A stretch of 64,000 nucleotides of DNA from Myxococcales bacterium (lineage in GTDB: Bacteria > Myxococcota_A > Polyangia > Polyangiales > Ga0077539), in assembly GCA_016792845.1 (NCBI GenBank), contig JAEUKH010000029.1:186001-250000 (forward strand). Direction: 5' to 3'. The notes beneath the pieces were generated by a model. That model made no database searches, had not been told where the DNA came from, and was given only the letters and a program-made list of their open reading frames with translations. Positions 6,860 to 15,398 of this stretch are shown here, one piece after another (positions within the stretch are counted from its first letter, which is position 1; each line of letters opens with the position of its first letter). Position numbers and translations under genes: made by a program.

Positions 6860-9800
6860 TTACACCGCGGTCGTCGATTTCGCAGCGGTCACCTTCAGAA
6901 AGTGCGCGCAGAGCGTCGGCAAGACCACCAACGTGAGAAAGGTCGACGACAAAAGGCCGCCCACCACCACCGTCGCCAAGGGGCGCTGAACCTCGGCGCC
7001 GTCGCCCGCGGAAAAGGCCATCGGGAGAAAGCCGAGCGCCGCCACCATGGCCGTCGTGAGCACGGGCCGCACACGTCGAAGCGCGCCCTCGCGGGCCGCC
7101 GTGTGCGCGTCGTCGCCGCGAAGGAGGTGGCTCCGAATCTGGGTCACCAAGACCAGGCCGTTGAGCACCGCCACGCCCGACAAGGCGATAAACCCGACAC
7201 CCGCCGAGACGCTGAGCGGCAGACCCCGGGCGGCGAGGGCGAGCACGCCGCCGGTGACGGCGAAGGGCACGTTGAGGAAGATGATGCCCGCCGGGCGGAG
7301 CGCGCCGAAGCTCGCGTAGAGAAGCACCAAGATCATCACCAAGGTGCTCGGGATCACCACCCCGAGACGGGCCCGGGCGCGTTCGAGGTTGTCGTACTGT
7401 CCGCCCCAACGGAGGGCGTACCCCGGGGGCAGACGCACCGAACGCGCGACGGCGCGCTGGGCCTCGGCGACGAAGCCTCCGAGGTCGCGACCCAAGACGT
7501 TGCTCTGCACGATCAGTCGGCGCTGTCCGCCGAGATGGCTGACCACGCTGGGCTCGTCGGTGAGCGCGATGCGCGCGAGCGATTCGAGGGGCGCCGTGAC
7601 GCCGGGCTCAAGCCTGACCGGGAGCGAGCCGAGGGTGCCGAGGTCGCGCCGGGCCGCCTCGTCGAGCCGAATCCGCAACGGGAAGCGCCGCCGCTCTTCA
7701 AAGACCTCGCCGACGGTGTGGCCTCCGAAGAGGTCGACCACCGAGAGCACGGCCTCGCTTTGAGCTCCCCTTAGCCGCAGGGCCTCGCGGTCGGGCACGA
7801 TGCGCAGCGCGGGTACGCCCTCGACCCGGTCGGCCCGCACGCTCGACGCGCCCCGCACCCGCGACACCACCTGCGAGACCCTCGCCCCGAGCGCGGCCAA
7901 GGTGCCCAGGTCGTCGCCCGTGATCTGCACCGCTACATCGGCCCTCACCCCGCTCAAGAGCTCGTTGGTGCGCATCTGGATGGGCTGCGAGAAGCCGAAG
8001 GCGACCCCCGGGAGCTGGGCCTCTAGGGCGCTCTGAAAGGCCCGCACGAGGCCCTCGCGGTCGCGGGCGGTCTGCCACCCCTCGCGGTCTCCCAGGGCCA
8101 CATAGACGTCGCTCTGCTCGACCCCCATGGGGTCGTTGGCGATCTCGGGGCAGCCCGTCTTCGACACCACCGTCTCGACCTCCGGGAAGCGCCGCAAGGT
8201 CTGCTCGATGATCTGGCTCTGCCGCACCGCCTCGTCGAGCGAAACCCCCGGCGCGCGCTGCGTCTCGACCAGCATCGAGCCCTCGTCGAGCTGGGGCGCG
8301 AACTCAGAGCCGAGCCGCGCCGCCACCCCCGCGCTGCCCCCGAGGAGCAGCAGGGCCAGCGCCGCGGTGCGCCCGGGGTGCGCCAGTGTGCGATGCAGCA
8401 ATGGCTCATAAGCCTTTGTAAATACTGTAATAATCGGTGACGGCGTCTCGCGCAGGTGCAGGGGCATCGCGTAGGTCGCGAGGGCCGGCACCAGGGTCAG
8501 CGAGAGCACAAAGGCCGTCGCGAGGGCGAAGAGCACCGTGAGGGCCATGGGGTGAAACATGCGCCCCTCGACCCCTTCGAGGGCCAAGATGGGGGCGTAC
8601 ACCAGCGCGATGATGAGCTCGCCGAAGGCCGTGGCGCCGCGCACCTCAAGGGCCGCCTCGCGCACCGTCTCGCGCCGCTCAAGGTCGGTGAGCGGGCGCC
8701 CGAGGGCCTCACACTTCGACGCGGCGTGGTGCACCGCGTTCTCAAGGAGGATGATCGCGCCGTCGACGAGGAGGCCGAAATCGATGGCCCCGAGCGACAT
8801 GAGGTTGCCGCTCACGCCGAGCGCCCGCATCGCGATGATGGCGCCCAACATGCAGAGCGGCACCATCGCCGCGGCCACGAGCCCGATGCGGAGGTTGCGC
8901 AGCATCAAGAAGAGCACCACCACCACCAGGGCCCCGCCTTCGGCGAGGTTCTTGGCCACCGTGCGCAGCGTTCGGTCGACCAGGCGCGTGCGGTCGTAGA
9001 AGGGCTCGATGCGGATGCCCGGCGGGAGCGTCGGGTTGAGCGCGCGGAGCTCGGCGTCGATGGCGCGCGAGACCGTGCGGGAGTTCTCTCCGACGAGCAT
9101 CATGGCCATGCCGATGACGGTCTCGCCGCGGCCGTCGCGGGAGGCCGCGCCGCGCCTCAGCATCGGGGCGAAGCGCACCTCGGCGACCTGGCCGACGGTG
9201 AGGCTCCCGCGGGGGCGCCGCGCGACGACGATGTTGCGCAGGTCTTCGAGGGTCTCGACGAGGCCGTCGCCGCGCACCAGGATGCCCTCGGGGCCTCGCA
9301 CGATGGTGCCGCCGCCGGCGATGCGGTGGCTGGCGATGACCGCCTCGGTGACCTCGGCGACCGAGATGTCGAGTTGGGCCATGCGCCGCGGGTCGAGGGC
9401 GATCTCGTAGGTCTTGAGCGCGCCGCCGAAGGTGTTCACCTCGATGACGCCGGGCACCATGCGCAGCCGCGGGGCGATCTCCCAATCGAGCACCGTGCGC
9501 AGGGTCATCGGGTCGGCGCGGTCGCCGCGCACCTCGAACTGGTAGATCTCACCGAGCCCGGTGGTCATGGGCCCCAACTCGGGCACGCCGTGCCGCGGGT
9601 CGATCTCGGCCCTCACCTGCGGCAGCCGCTCGCCCACGTACCGCCGCGCCTCGGTGAGCGCCGTACCGTCTGCGAAGACCGCCGTCACCGCGGAGGTGCC
9701 TTGCCGCGAGAGCGAGCGCAGCTCGACCATGCCGGGCACCCCGGCGAGGGCGCGCTCGACCGGCAAGGTGATGAAGCGCTCGACGTCGAGGGCCCCCAAG

Positions 9801-9964
9801 GCCGGCGCGTTGGTCAACACCTGAACCTGCACGTTGGTCAGGTCGGGCACCGCATCGACGGGGAGCGTCGCCGCCGCGCGGAGCCCCAACACCATGAGCG
9901 CCAGCGAGAGCAAGAGCACCGCCCCGCGGCGCCGAACGCTGAAGGCGATCATCGCTTCGAACAT
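6860..9964 (-). CDS. Heavy-metal efflux RND permease (CzcA/CusA family)
   Basis: A full-length 1034-residue proton-driven pump exporting metal cations across the envelope. The N-terminus MFEAMIAFSVRRRGAV leads into helix 1. Porter motifs PDLTNVQVQVLTNAP and EVNTFGGALKTYEI are present. The helix-4 signature is GAIDFGLLVDGAIILLEN (Asp395), the DFGxxxDG form known from CzcA-like Zn/Co/Cd pumps rather than the form of E. coli CusA. The start ATG abuts the adaptor stop codon (TGAATG) and has a GAGGAGG ribosome site. It is the fifth gene of the operon that begins with the BlaI/M56 pair. The helix motif points to divalent metals while the cupredoxin neighbour points to copper or silver, so the substrate is left open. 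Confidence 0.93.
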   Translation of the reverse strand: MFEAMIAFSVRRRGAVLLLSLALMVLGLRAAATLPVDAVPDLTNVQVQVLTNAPALGALDVERFITLPVERALAGVPGMVELRSLSRQGTSAVTAVFADGTALTEARRYVGERLPQVRAEIDPRHGVPELGPMTTGLGEIYQFEVRGDRADPMTLRTVLDWEIAPRLRMVPGVIEVNTFGGALKTYEIALDPRRMAQLDISVAEVTEAVIASHRIAGGGTIVRGPEGILVRGDGLVETLEDLRNIVVARRPRGSLTVGQVAEVRFAPMLRRGAASRDGRGETVIGMAMMLVGENSRTVSRAIDAELRALNPTLPPGIRIEPFYDRTRLVDRTLRTVAKNLAEGGALVVVVLFLMLRNLRIGLVAAAMVPLCMLGAIIAMRALGVSGNLMSLGAIDFGLLVDGAIILLENAVHHAASKCEALGRPLTDLERRETVREAALEVRGATAFGELIIALVYAPILALEGVEGRMFHPMALTVLFALATAFVLSLTLVPALATYAMPLHLRETPSPIITVFTKAYEPLLHRTLAHPGRTAALALLLLGGSAGVAARLGSEFAPQLDEGSMLVETQRAPGVSLDEAVRQSQIIEQTLRRFPEVETVVSKTGCPEIANDPMGVEQSDVYVALGDREGWQTARDREGLVRAFQSALEAQLPGVAFGFSQPIQMRTNELLSGVRADVAVQITGDDLGTLAALGARVSQVVSRVRGASSVRADRVEGVPALRIVPDREALRLRGAQSEAVLSVVDLFGGHTVGEVFEERRRFPLRIRLDEAARRDLGTLGSLPVRLEPGVTAPLESLARIALTDEPSVVSHLGGQRRLIVQSNVLGRDLGGFVAEAQRAVARSVRLPPGYALRWGGQYDNLERARARLGVVIPSTLVMILVLLYASFGALRPAGIIFLNVPFAVTGGVLALAARGLPLSVSAGVGFIALSGVAVLNGLVLVTQIRSHLLRGDDAHTAAREGALRRVRPVLTTAMVAALGFLPMAFSAGDGAEVQRPLATVVVGGLLSSTFLTLVVLPTLCAHFLKVTAAKSTTAV

Positions 9965-11116
9965 TCAGTCCTCCTCGCCGAGGCTGTCGCGCTCGAAGAC
10001 CGCCCTGAGGCTGAAGGCCCCCTCGACCACCGTGGGCGTACCAACACCGAGGCCCGATCGGATCTCGACCTGGCTGGTGCTCTCTTCGCCGACCTCGACG
10101 GGGCGCGCCTCGAAGCTCCGCGCGCCGAGCGAGACGAACACCACCCGGCGCCCGGCCACCCGCTGGACGGCCTCTCGGGGGAGCCAGAGCGAGCCCGCCC
10201 GCCGCGGCAAGGCGAGGGTGCCAATGAGGCTCATGCCCGGGCGCCAGCGGCCCTCGGGGTTGCGCAGCGGGGCGCGCACGGAGACGGTGCGGGTGCTGCG
10301 ATCGACCATGTCGGCCACGGTGCTCACGGTGCTCTGCTCGCGCAGCGCGCCGCCCGGCGCTTCGAGGGTGAGCGTCGCGCCGGGTCGCACGTCGGCGAGG
10401 TTGCGCTCTGAGACCTCGAGCACGGCCCAAAGCCGGTCGATGTTGCCGACCTCGACCAGGGTGGCCTCGCCGCCCACGTTCTGCCCCACCGTGACATCAA
10501 TGTGCTGGACCCGCCCCGCCACCGGAGAGCGAATGATGCTGCGGCTCTCTCCGTGCGAGGTGTTGCTGCGGAGCCGCGCGATGTCGGCCTCGCGGAGCCC
10601 GAGGAAGTGAAGGTGCTCTTCGCCCTCGGCGAAGGCCGCCCGGGCCATGGCGAGCTCGGCCTCGGCGGCGGCGAGCTCCTGGGCGGCGCCGATGCGCTCT
10701 GCACCAAGGGCCCGCTGCCGCGCGACCCGGTCTTCAGCCTGCCGGAGCCGCGCCGTCGCGGTGAGGTATTCGAGGGTGACCTGGTGCAGCTCGGTGGTGT
10801 CGACCTCGACCAGGGGGTCGCCCACCCGCACGCGCTGCCCCACCTCGACGTTGATGGCCAGCACGCGGCCGCCCGAACGGGTGCCGACCCGCGCGAAGTG
10901 CCGCGGGTCTGACTCGATCTGCCCGAAGAGCCGCAACGATTGAACAAACCCGTCGAGCGTGACCGGCGCGATCACCAGCCCGAGGGCGCCGTAACCCTCG
11001 GCGCTCACCGTGACGCGCAGGGGCCCCTCGCGGGTGGCCTCAGGGGCCGGAGCCTCTGGCGCCCGAGGGCAGCCCAGGAGGAGCCCCACAAGACCGAGCA
11101 TGGGTCGGTATTTCAT
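9965..11116 (-). CDS. RND periplasmic adaptor (membrane fusion) lipoprotein
   Basis: A 383-residue adaptor linking the RND pump to the TolC channel. The second ATG (11116) is preferred over the one at 11122: it overlaps the upstream TolC stop as ATGA and follows GGAG at good spacing, giving MKYRPMLGLVGLLLGC, a lipobox-type signal with Cys at residue 16. Domains in order are the barrel/lipoyl half (RVLAINVEVGQRVRVGDPLVEVD), a coiled-coil hairpin (about residues 105-180), the second lipoyl half (IRSPVAGRVQHIDVTVGQNV), and the beta-barrel and proximal domain near the end. No Met-rich or His-rich metal-binding extension is seen at the N-terminus. Confidence 0.92.
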   Translation of the reverse strand: MKYRPMLGLVGLLLGCPRAPEAPAPEATREGPLRVTVSAEGYGALGLVIAPVTLDGFVQSLRLFGQIESDPRHFARVGTRSGGRVLAINVEVGQRVRVGDPLVEVDTTELHQVTLEYLTATARLRQAEDRVARQRALGAERIGAAQELAAAEAELAMARAAFAEGEEHLHFLGLREADIARLRSNTSHGESRSIIRSPVAGRVQHIDVTVGQNVGGEATLVEVGNIDRLWAVLEVSERNLADVRPGATLTLEAPGGALREQSTVSTVADMVDRSTRTVSVRAPLRNPEGRWRPGMSLIGTLALPRRAGSLWLPREAVQRVAGRRVVFVSLGARSFEARPVEVGEESTSQVEIRSGLGVGTPTVVEGAFSLRAVFERDSLGEED

Positions 11117-12336
11117 GGCCATTCTCCTGCGGCGACGCCGAGCGCCACCCGGGCCTCGGCCACCGCGACCGACGCCCCGAGCGCCGCCTCGTAGACGGCG
11201 AAGGTCTCGCGCAGCACCGAGAGGAGCGACACGAGGTCGCGCTGCCCTAGCTCGAAGGCGCGGGTCGAGAGCTGTTCGACGTCGCGGGCGAGGGCCATCG
11301 AAGCCTGGGCGCGTCGTGCCGCTTCGAGGGCGCCCTCGTAGCGCGCCATGGCCTCGCGGAGGGCTGCCTCGGCCCGACGCTGTAGGGCCTCAGCCTCGGC
11401 CTCGCGCTCGCGCACCTGGGCCTGGGCCACGGCCACGCCGGTCTGGTTGCGCTGGTACACCGGCAGGGGCATGTCGAACCCGAGGCGGGCGTAGTACTCG
11501 TTCTCGCGGCCCGCGCCGAAGCCGAGGCGGGGCACGGGGCGCCCTAAGGCCCGTTGCAGGCTCACATCGCGTTGGGCGCTGGTCACACCGGCCCGCGCGC
11601 GCACGAGGTCGGGCCGTTGGGCGAGCGACCCGAGGAGCGTCGCGAGCGGGGCCGGCGCGGGCAGGGTCAAGCCTTCGGGGGCCGAGAGCGCTGACGCCCA
11701 GGGGAGCCCCAACGCGAAGCGAAGACCCACCCGGGCGGCCTCGACCTCGGTGCCGGCCGCGGCGATGCGCCCCTGCGCCTGAGACACCAGGAGCCGCGCG
11801 AGGGTGGGCTCTTCGGCGCCGGTGACACCGATCGAGGCTCGGTGTTCGGCTGTGGCCTGGGCCCGCGTCGCGAGCTCGAAGCGCTCGGTCTCAAGCCTGG
11901 CCCGAGCCTCTGCCGCGGCGAGGCGGACCCACTGGGCGAGGGCCTCGTGCCGCGCCGAGAGCCGCGCGAGGTCGCGGGCCGCGAGGCTCTCGACCACCTG
12001 GGCGTCGACCGCCGCGAGCCGGGCGGGGCGCGTGGCGCTGAGGTCGATGGGCCACGAGAGCGAGAAGGTGAGGTCGGCGAGGGTGCTGCCGTCGGCGAGG
12101 CGTCGCGGGCCGCTCCACACCGAGAGGGTGGGGTTCTCGCGCGAGGGCTGGTCGGCGCCGACGCCGAGGGCTGCGACCCGCGCGGCGTTGGCCTCAGCGA
12201 CGCGCACCGCGGGGCTCGCGGCCACGGCCCGACTGAGCACCGTGTCGAGGTCGACCGCCGCGGTCGATTGGGCCCGGAGGCCCGGGGTGCTCAACCCGAG
12301 GGCGAGGCCCAAGGTGAGGCGGATTCGGGCGCGCAT
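11113..12336 (-). CDS. TolC-family outer-membrane channel of metal-efflux operon
   Basis: A 407-residue outer-membrane factor with a cleavable signal (RLTLGLALGLSTPGLRAQ) and the two repeated TolC helical domains, each with Ala/Arg/Glu-rich coiled coils. The segments ARAGVTSAQRDVSLQRALGRPVPRLGFGAG and PLPVYQRNQTGVAVAQAQV are typical, the latter being the strand-helix junction of CzcC/CusC proteins; each is quoted here only to locate it. It lacks a lipobox, unlike the second TolC protein at 15388. It follows the M56 gene by three bases and overlaps the adaptor gene by four, so translation is probably coupled along the operon. Confidence 0.9.
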   Translation of the reverse strand: MRARIRLTLGLALGLSTPGLRAQSTAAVDLDTVLSRAVAASPAVRVAEANAARVAALGVGADQPSRENPTLSVWSGPRRLADGSTLADLTFSLSWPIDLSATRPARLAAVDAQVVESLAARDLARLSARHEALAQWVRLAAAEARARLETERFELATRAQATAEHRASIGVTGAEEPTLARLLVSQAQGRIAAAGTEVEAARVGLRFALGLPWASALSAPEGLTLPAPAPLATLLGSLAQRPDLVRARAGVTSAQRDVSLQRALGRPVPRLGFGAGRENEYYARLGFDMPLPVYQRNQTGVAVAQAQVREREAEAEALQRRAEAALREAMARYEGALEAARRAQASMALARDVEQLSTRAFELGQRDLVSLLSVLRETFAVYEAALGASVAVAEARVALGVAAGEWP

Positions 12337-12339
12337 CGC

Positions 12340-13293
12340 TTACCCTCGGGCGCTGAGCCAGACCGCGACGCGGTCGGCGGCTTGATGAATGGCGTGGACG
12401 TGGGCGAGCACCATCACCGCACCGCTCGCGAGGCCGAACCCGCCGAGCACCGTCGCGGCCCGGGCCGATGACCACTCGGCGTCGCAGAGCGCCCGCACCC
12501 GGGCTTCGAGCGCGTCGCCGCCGGGGTCGGCCTGGAGCCGCGCCACGTCGACGAGGCTCTCGGCCACCACCAACGGGTCAGCCACGGCGAGCGAGGCGTC
12601 GGCGTCGCAGCGCTGCTCGCACGCCAGCGCGAGGGAGCCCAGGAGCGCCGCCCCGGTGCCGGGGAGGTGCACCGCCGCGAGGCCCCGGGCGAAGGCCCGA
12701 AGCCCGAGGTCGCCCCGGGCGAGGTGGGCGCGCTCGTGGGCCAGGAGCGCCTGGAGCTGAGGGCCTTCAAGCCGCGCCAAGACGGCCTCGCCGACGAAGA
12801 CCCTGGGCTCGGGCCAGGCCATCGCAAAAGCCACCGCGCCGGGCACCGAGAAGACCCCCGGGCGGCCCGTCGCGTCGGCCACCGCGCCCAGCCAGCGGAG
12901 CCGTCGGCGCGCCCGACGGAGCCCCGCCCAGACCGCCCCCACCCGCTGCGCCAAGAGGGCCACCAGGGCGCCCGCGAGCGCCCACCCGAGGGCGCTCACC
13001 GGGGCGGGGCGGTTGACACAGAACCAGCTCGACACGCGGCCCGTGGCGGTGAGGCAGTCGTCGAGCTCGCCGACGAGGTTGTGCCCGATGCAGTGACCGT
13101 AGACCACCGCCGTGGCGGCCAGCCCCATGAGCCACGGGGCGCTCAAGACACCGATCACCCATCGGACCCTCACCGTCGGCGCGAGCCGCGCGCCCCAACG
13201 GAGCGCCCACGGCAGCGCCAATGCAACGCCCAGGGCGCCGAGGCCCGTGAGCGCCGCCCAGAACACCACCGCCGTCGGGAGCAGCCCCCACAT
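12340..13293 (-). CDS. M56-family (BlaR1/MecR1-like) membrane metallopeptidase, sensor partner of BlaI
   Basis: A 317-residue integral-membrane zinc protease. Several N-terminal helices precede a cytoplasmic protease region with the zinc motif H186-ERA-H190 and a later Glu in ALACEQRCDADAS, the third-ligand position. It lacks the C-terminal penicillin-binding sensor domain of BlaR1, so the signal is not a beta-lactam. The start ATG overlaps the stop codon of the BlaI-type gene by one base (TGATG), which fixes it; the frame is open further upstream only as shadow. The segment between helices with CIGHNLVGELDDCLTATG contains paired Cys that could lie in the periplasm. By analogy it would cleave or inactivate the repressor when metal is sensed. 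Confidence 0.87.
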   Translation of the reverse strand: MWGLLPTAVVFWAALTGLGALGVALALPWALRWGARLAPTVRVRWVIGVLSAPWLMGLAATAVVYGHCIGHNLVGELDDCLTATGRVSSWFCVNRPAPVSALGWALAGALVALLAQRVGAVWAGLRRARRRLRWLGAVADATGRPGVFSVPGAVAFAMAWPEPRVFVGEAVLARLEGPQLQALLAHERAHLARGDLGLRAFARGLAAVHLPGTGAALLGSLALACEQRCDADASLAVADPLVVAESLVDVARLQADPGGDALEARVRALCDAEWSSARAATVLGGFGLASGAVMVLAHVHAIHQAADRVAVWLSARG

Positions 13294-13688
13294 CAGGCCC
13301 CCCTGTTGCGCCGGGTGCGCGCTGCGCTGACGAGCTCGGCGAGGCGGTCGAGCTGCCGACGGTCGGCCCGCGCCACCAGGTCGACAAAGGCCGCCAGCAC
13401 CCCTTGGGCCTGCGCGTCGTCGAGGTCGCCAGCCGCCTCGGCCATCACCCGCGCCCGCCACTCGGCCCGCGAGAAGGCCGGGGCGTAGCGGTAGGCGTGA
13501 CCGAACTTCTCGCGCATCACCAGCTGCTTGCGGTGAAGGCGCTCGACGGTGCTCTGGATCGTGTTGAGCGTGATGCCCCGGGCCTCGCCCACCTCGACGT
13601 GGAGCGTCTTGGCGTCGCGCGCCCCCACCGCCCACAGGTGCTCGATCACTGCCAGCTCTAGGTCGCCGAGAAGGGGTAGCTCCATCAT
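13293..13688 (-). CDS. BlaI/MecI/CopY-family transcriptional repressor
   Basis: A roughly 131-residue winged-helix repressor. ELPLLGDLELAVIEHLWAVG opens the DNA-binding domain, TLNTIQSTVERLHRKQLV is the recognition region, and REKFGHAYRYAPAFSR is the wing and linker. The C-terminal helical part is for dimerisation. No Cys-rich CopY tail is present, so metal would be sensed by the partner protease. An in-frame GTG at 13721 would add residues and overlap a palindrome, so the ATG at 13688 (or 13685) is preferred. It is the first gene of the leftward metal-efflux operon and probably represses it from the palindromes just upstream. Confidence 0.9.
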   Translation of the reverse strand: MMELPLLGDLELAVIEHLWAVGARDAKTLHVEVGEARGITLNTIQSTVERLHRKQLVMREKFGHAYRYAPAFSRAEWRARVMAEAAGDLDDAQAQGVLAAFVDLVARADRRQLDRLAELVSAARTRRNRGA

Positions 13689-13719
13689 CGCCAGGGTGGC
13701 CGAGTCTCGCGCCTCGAAC

Positions 13720-13736
13720 ACCGATCGTCAATCGGT
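13720..13736. promoter_or_regulatory. Inverted repeat ACCGAT-N5-ATCGGT, candidate operator
   Basis: Perfect 6-base arms lie 32 bases upstream of the preferred repressor start. BlaI-family dimers bind palindromes of about this spacing in their own promoters. Assignment as the operator is inference. Confidence 0.4.
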
Positions 13737-13752
13737 TTTCAACCCCACGCTA

Positions 13753-13769
13753 CGAGAACGCCGTTCTCG
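13753..13769. promoter_or_regulatory. Inverted repeat CGAGAAC-GCC-GTTCTCG, candidate operator
   Basis: A perfect 17-base palindrome with 7-base arms lies in the divergent gap between the repressor operon and the gene at 13799. It is the most symmetrical site in this gap and could serve both promoters. Confidence 0.45.
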
Positions 13770-13798
13770 GGGCGCGCGAAGGGCGATAGCATCGCGCG

Positions 13799-15031
13799 GT
13801 GGAGCGAGCGGCAGCATCGGAGCCCGTCGTGTTGCCGCGCGCGGCGGTGTGGGTCGAGCGTGACATCTATTCGCCGTTGGGCATGGGCCTGCTGCTCGTG
13901 TGTCAGGCGGCGACCTGCGCGATGGTCGCGCTGCATCCGGCGTTTGCGGCGCTGGGGATGTTGACCCCGTTGCTGGTGTACGGCTGGTGGGTGACGCCGC
14001 GCAGCGATTGGGCGCGGGTGACCGTCGACGCTGAGGGGCTGCGGGTCGAGGGCGAGCGCTTGGGCTTCGCGGCCTCTCGGGCCGAGGTCGCGGGGGCGTG
14101 GATGGGGGAGGTTCAGACGCTGGCGCCGAGCCGTGGGGCGGGGGGCCCTGGGGCGACGTCTCGGCTGCCTGAGCCCGCGGTGGTGGTCGAGCTCAAGGGG
14201 GCGCAGCGCGTGCGCTTCGCGGTGGCCTCAGAGGGCGAGGGGGCTCGGGCCCTCTTGGCGCTGGGGTGCGACCCGGGGCAGCGGCGGGTGCGCTTTCGCG
14301 GGCGGCGGGTGTTTCACTCGCTGATCGTCTGGCTCGTGGCGCCGGTGCTGGCGGTGTTGGGGGCGATGGCGGTGCTCCCGTGGGTGCCGGCGGCGCTTCG
14401 CAATGCGGCGTCGCCCGCGGTGATGGTGGCGTTGTTTCTGGGGTTCCGTTGGGCGCTGCGGCCTTCGTTGGATGTTGAGGTTGGCGCCGACGGGCTTCGG
14501 GTCAAGACGCGCTTCGGGTCGCGCCGCGTGGCCTGGTCGACGCTTGAGCGGGTGTACTACCGCGACGGGGTCTTGCACCTCGTCGGCCGCGACGGGCGCC
14601 ACGTCAAGGTGTGGTGCAACCCCGACGACAGCTCCGTGGGGCCGGCCCTCGCGCGCCGCGCCGCCGAGGCCCTTGAGCGCGCCCGCGCGGGGGGCGACGC
14701 CGAGCGCCTCGCGGGCCTCCTCGACCGCGGCGAGCAGACCGTCTCAGCCTGGCGGGCGCGCCTCGCGACGGTGCTCCATCGCGCCGGAGGGTACCGGGCC
14801 GAGGCCCTCGACGCCCGCAGCCTTCACGCGGTCGTCGATGACGCCGCGGCGCCCCTCGCCCGTCGCATCGCGGCCTCGCTGGCCCTCGTGAGCGCGGCCC
14901 CCGACGACGCGCCGGCCCGCATCAGGATCGTGGCCGAGCGCACCGTCGACCCCGACGAGCGCCAGCTCTTCGAGGCCGCCGCGGGCGACCGGCTCGACGA
15001 CGCCGCGCTCGAAGAGTTGAGCCGTAAATAA
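13799..15031 (+). CDS. Membrane protein with two PH-like segments, function unknown
   Basis: A 410-residue protein I do not recognise as a named family. A GTG start at 13799 gives MERAAASEP. Two helices near residues 25-60 and two more near 175-215 flank repeated beta-rich segments of the form VTVDAEGLRVEGERLGF and VEVGADGLRVKTRFGSRRVAW, each resembling bacterial PH-like membrane-associated domains. The last about 130 residues are Ala/Arg-rich and helical. It is transcribed away from the metal operon across a 110-base gap with two palindromes, so co-regulation is possible, but nothing in the protein itself suggests metal binding. Confidence 0.75.
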   Translation: MERAAASEPVVLPRAAVWVERDIYSPLGMGLLLVCQAATCAMVALHPAFAALGMLTPLLVYGWWVTPRSDWARVTVDAEGLRVEGERLGFAASRAEVAGAWMGEVQTLAPSRGAGGPGATSRLPEPAVVVELKGAQRVRFAVASEGEGARALLALGCDPGQRRVRFRGRRVFHSLIVWLVAPVLAVLGAMAVLPWVPAALRNAASPAVMVALFLGFRWALRPSLDVEVGADGLRVKTRFGSRRVAWSTLERVYYRDGVLHLVGRDGRHVKVWCNPDDSSVGPALARRAAEALERARAGGDAERLAGLLDRGEQTVSAWRARLATVLHRAGGYRAEALDARSLHAVVDDAAAPLARRIAASLALVSAAPDDAPARIRIVAERTVDPDERQLFEAAAGDRLDDAALEELSRK

Positions 15032-15050
15032 TTGAATTCAATCGATTTTT
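15031..15050 (+). terminator. Palindrome followed by T-run after the PH-like protein gene
   Basis: The perfect palindrome ATTGAATTCAAT begins at the last base of the stop codon and is followed by CGATTTTT. The stem is AT-only and weak, so terminator activity is uncertain. Confidence 0.35.
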
Positions 15051-15107
15051 GCTGAAACTACGGCGCCGCTGTAATGGGCGCGAGGGGTCAGCGTCAGTGG
15101 GGCTACG

Positions 15108-15398
15108 ATGTTGAGACCGTTGCGATGGACGTGGGCCCTCGTCTTGGGGGCGGGGGTGATGGCGGGGCATGGGGGCTGCGCCTCGCGGCGAGTGTCAGGG
15201 CACCGCGGGGTGTCGTCTCCGCTCTCGGGGGCGCACGCCGAGGGGCGTCGGGTCGAGGTCGGGGCGGGGTTGCGCGAAGACCCTCCCTTGCCGGGCGACG
15301 AGACGGCGGCGTGGGCGGGGCTCGACCCTGAGGCTCCCGACGCGACGGCCGCGCCGGGCGACGCGGCGGTGACCGAGCGGGGGCCCCATGCGCATTGA
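15108..15398 (+). CDS. Small predicted lipoprotein leading the TolC/multicopper oxidase set
   Basis: A 96-residue protein with MLRPLRWTWALVLGAGVMAGHGGC, a signal ending in a Cys lipobox (quoted up to that Cys only to define it), then a low-complexity Asp/Ala/Pro-rich tail. Its stop codon lies within the start of the TolC gene (11-base overlap), which supports a shared mRNA. No domain is recognised. Small variable lipoproteins at the head of metal-export operons are often carriers, but here there is no Met- or His-rich motif apart from a terminal HAH. The ATG at 15108 is the only start giving a signal peptide. Confidence 0.55.
   Translation: MLRPLRWTWALVLGAGVMAGHGGCASRRVSGHRGVSSPLSGAHAEGRRVEVGAGLREDPPLPGDETAAWAGLDPEAPDATAAPGDAAVTERGPHAH

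Noticed and set aside
8456..10411. 651-codon plus-strand frame over the metal pump genes
   Set aside because: Low-complexity His/Arg/Gly translation, antisense to clear CzcA and adaptor genes.
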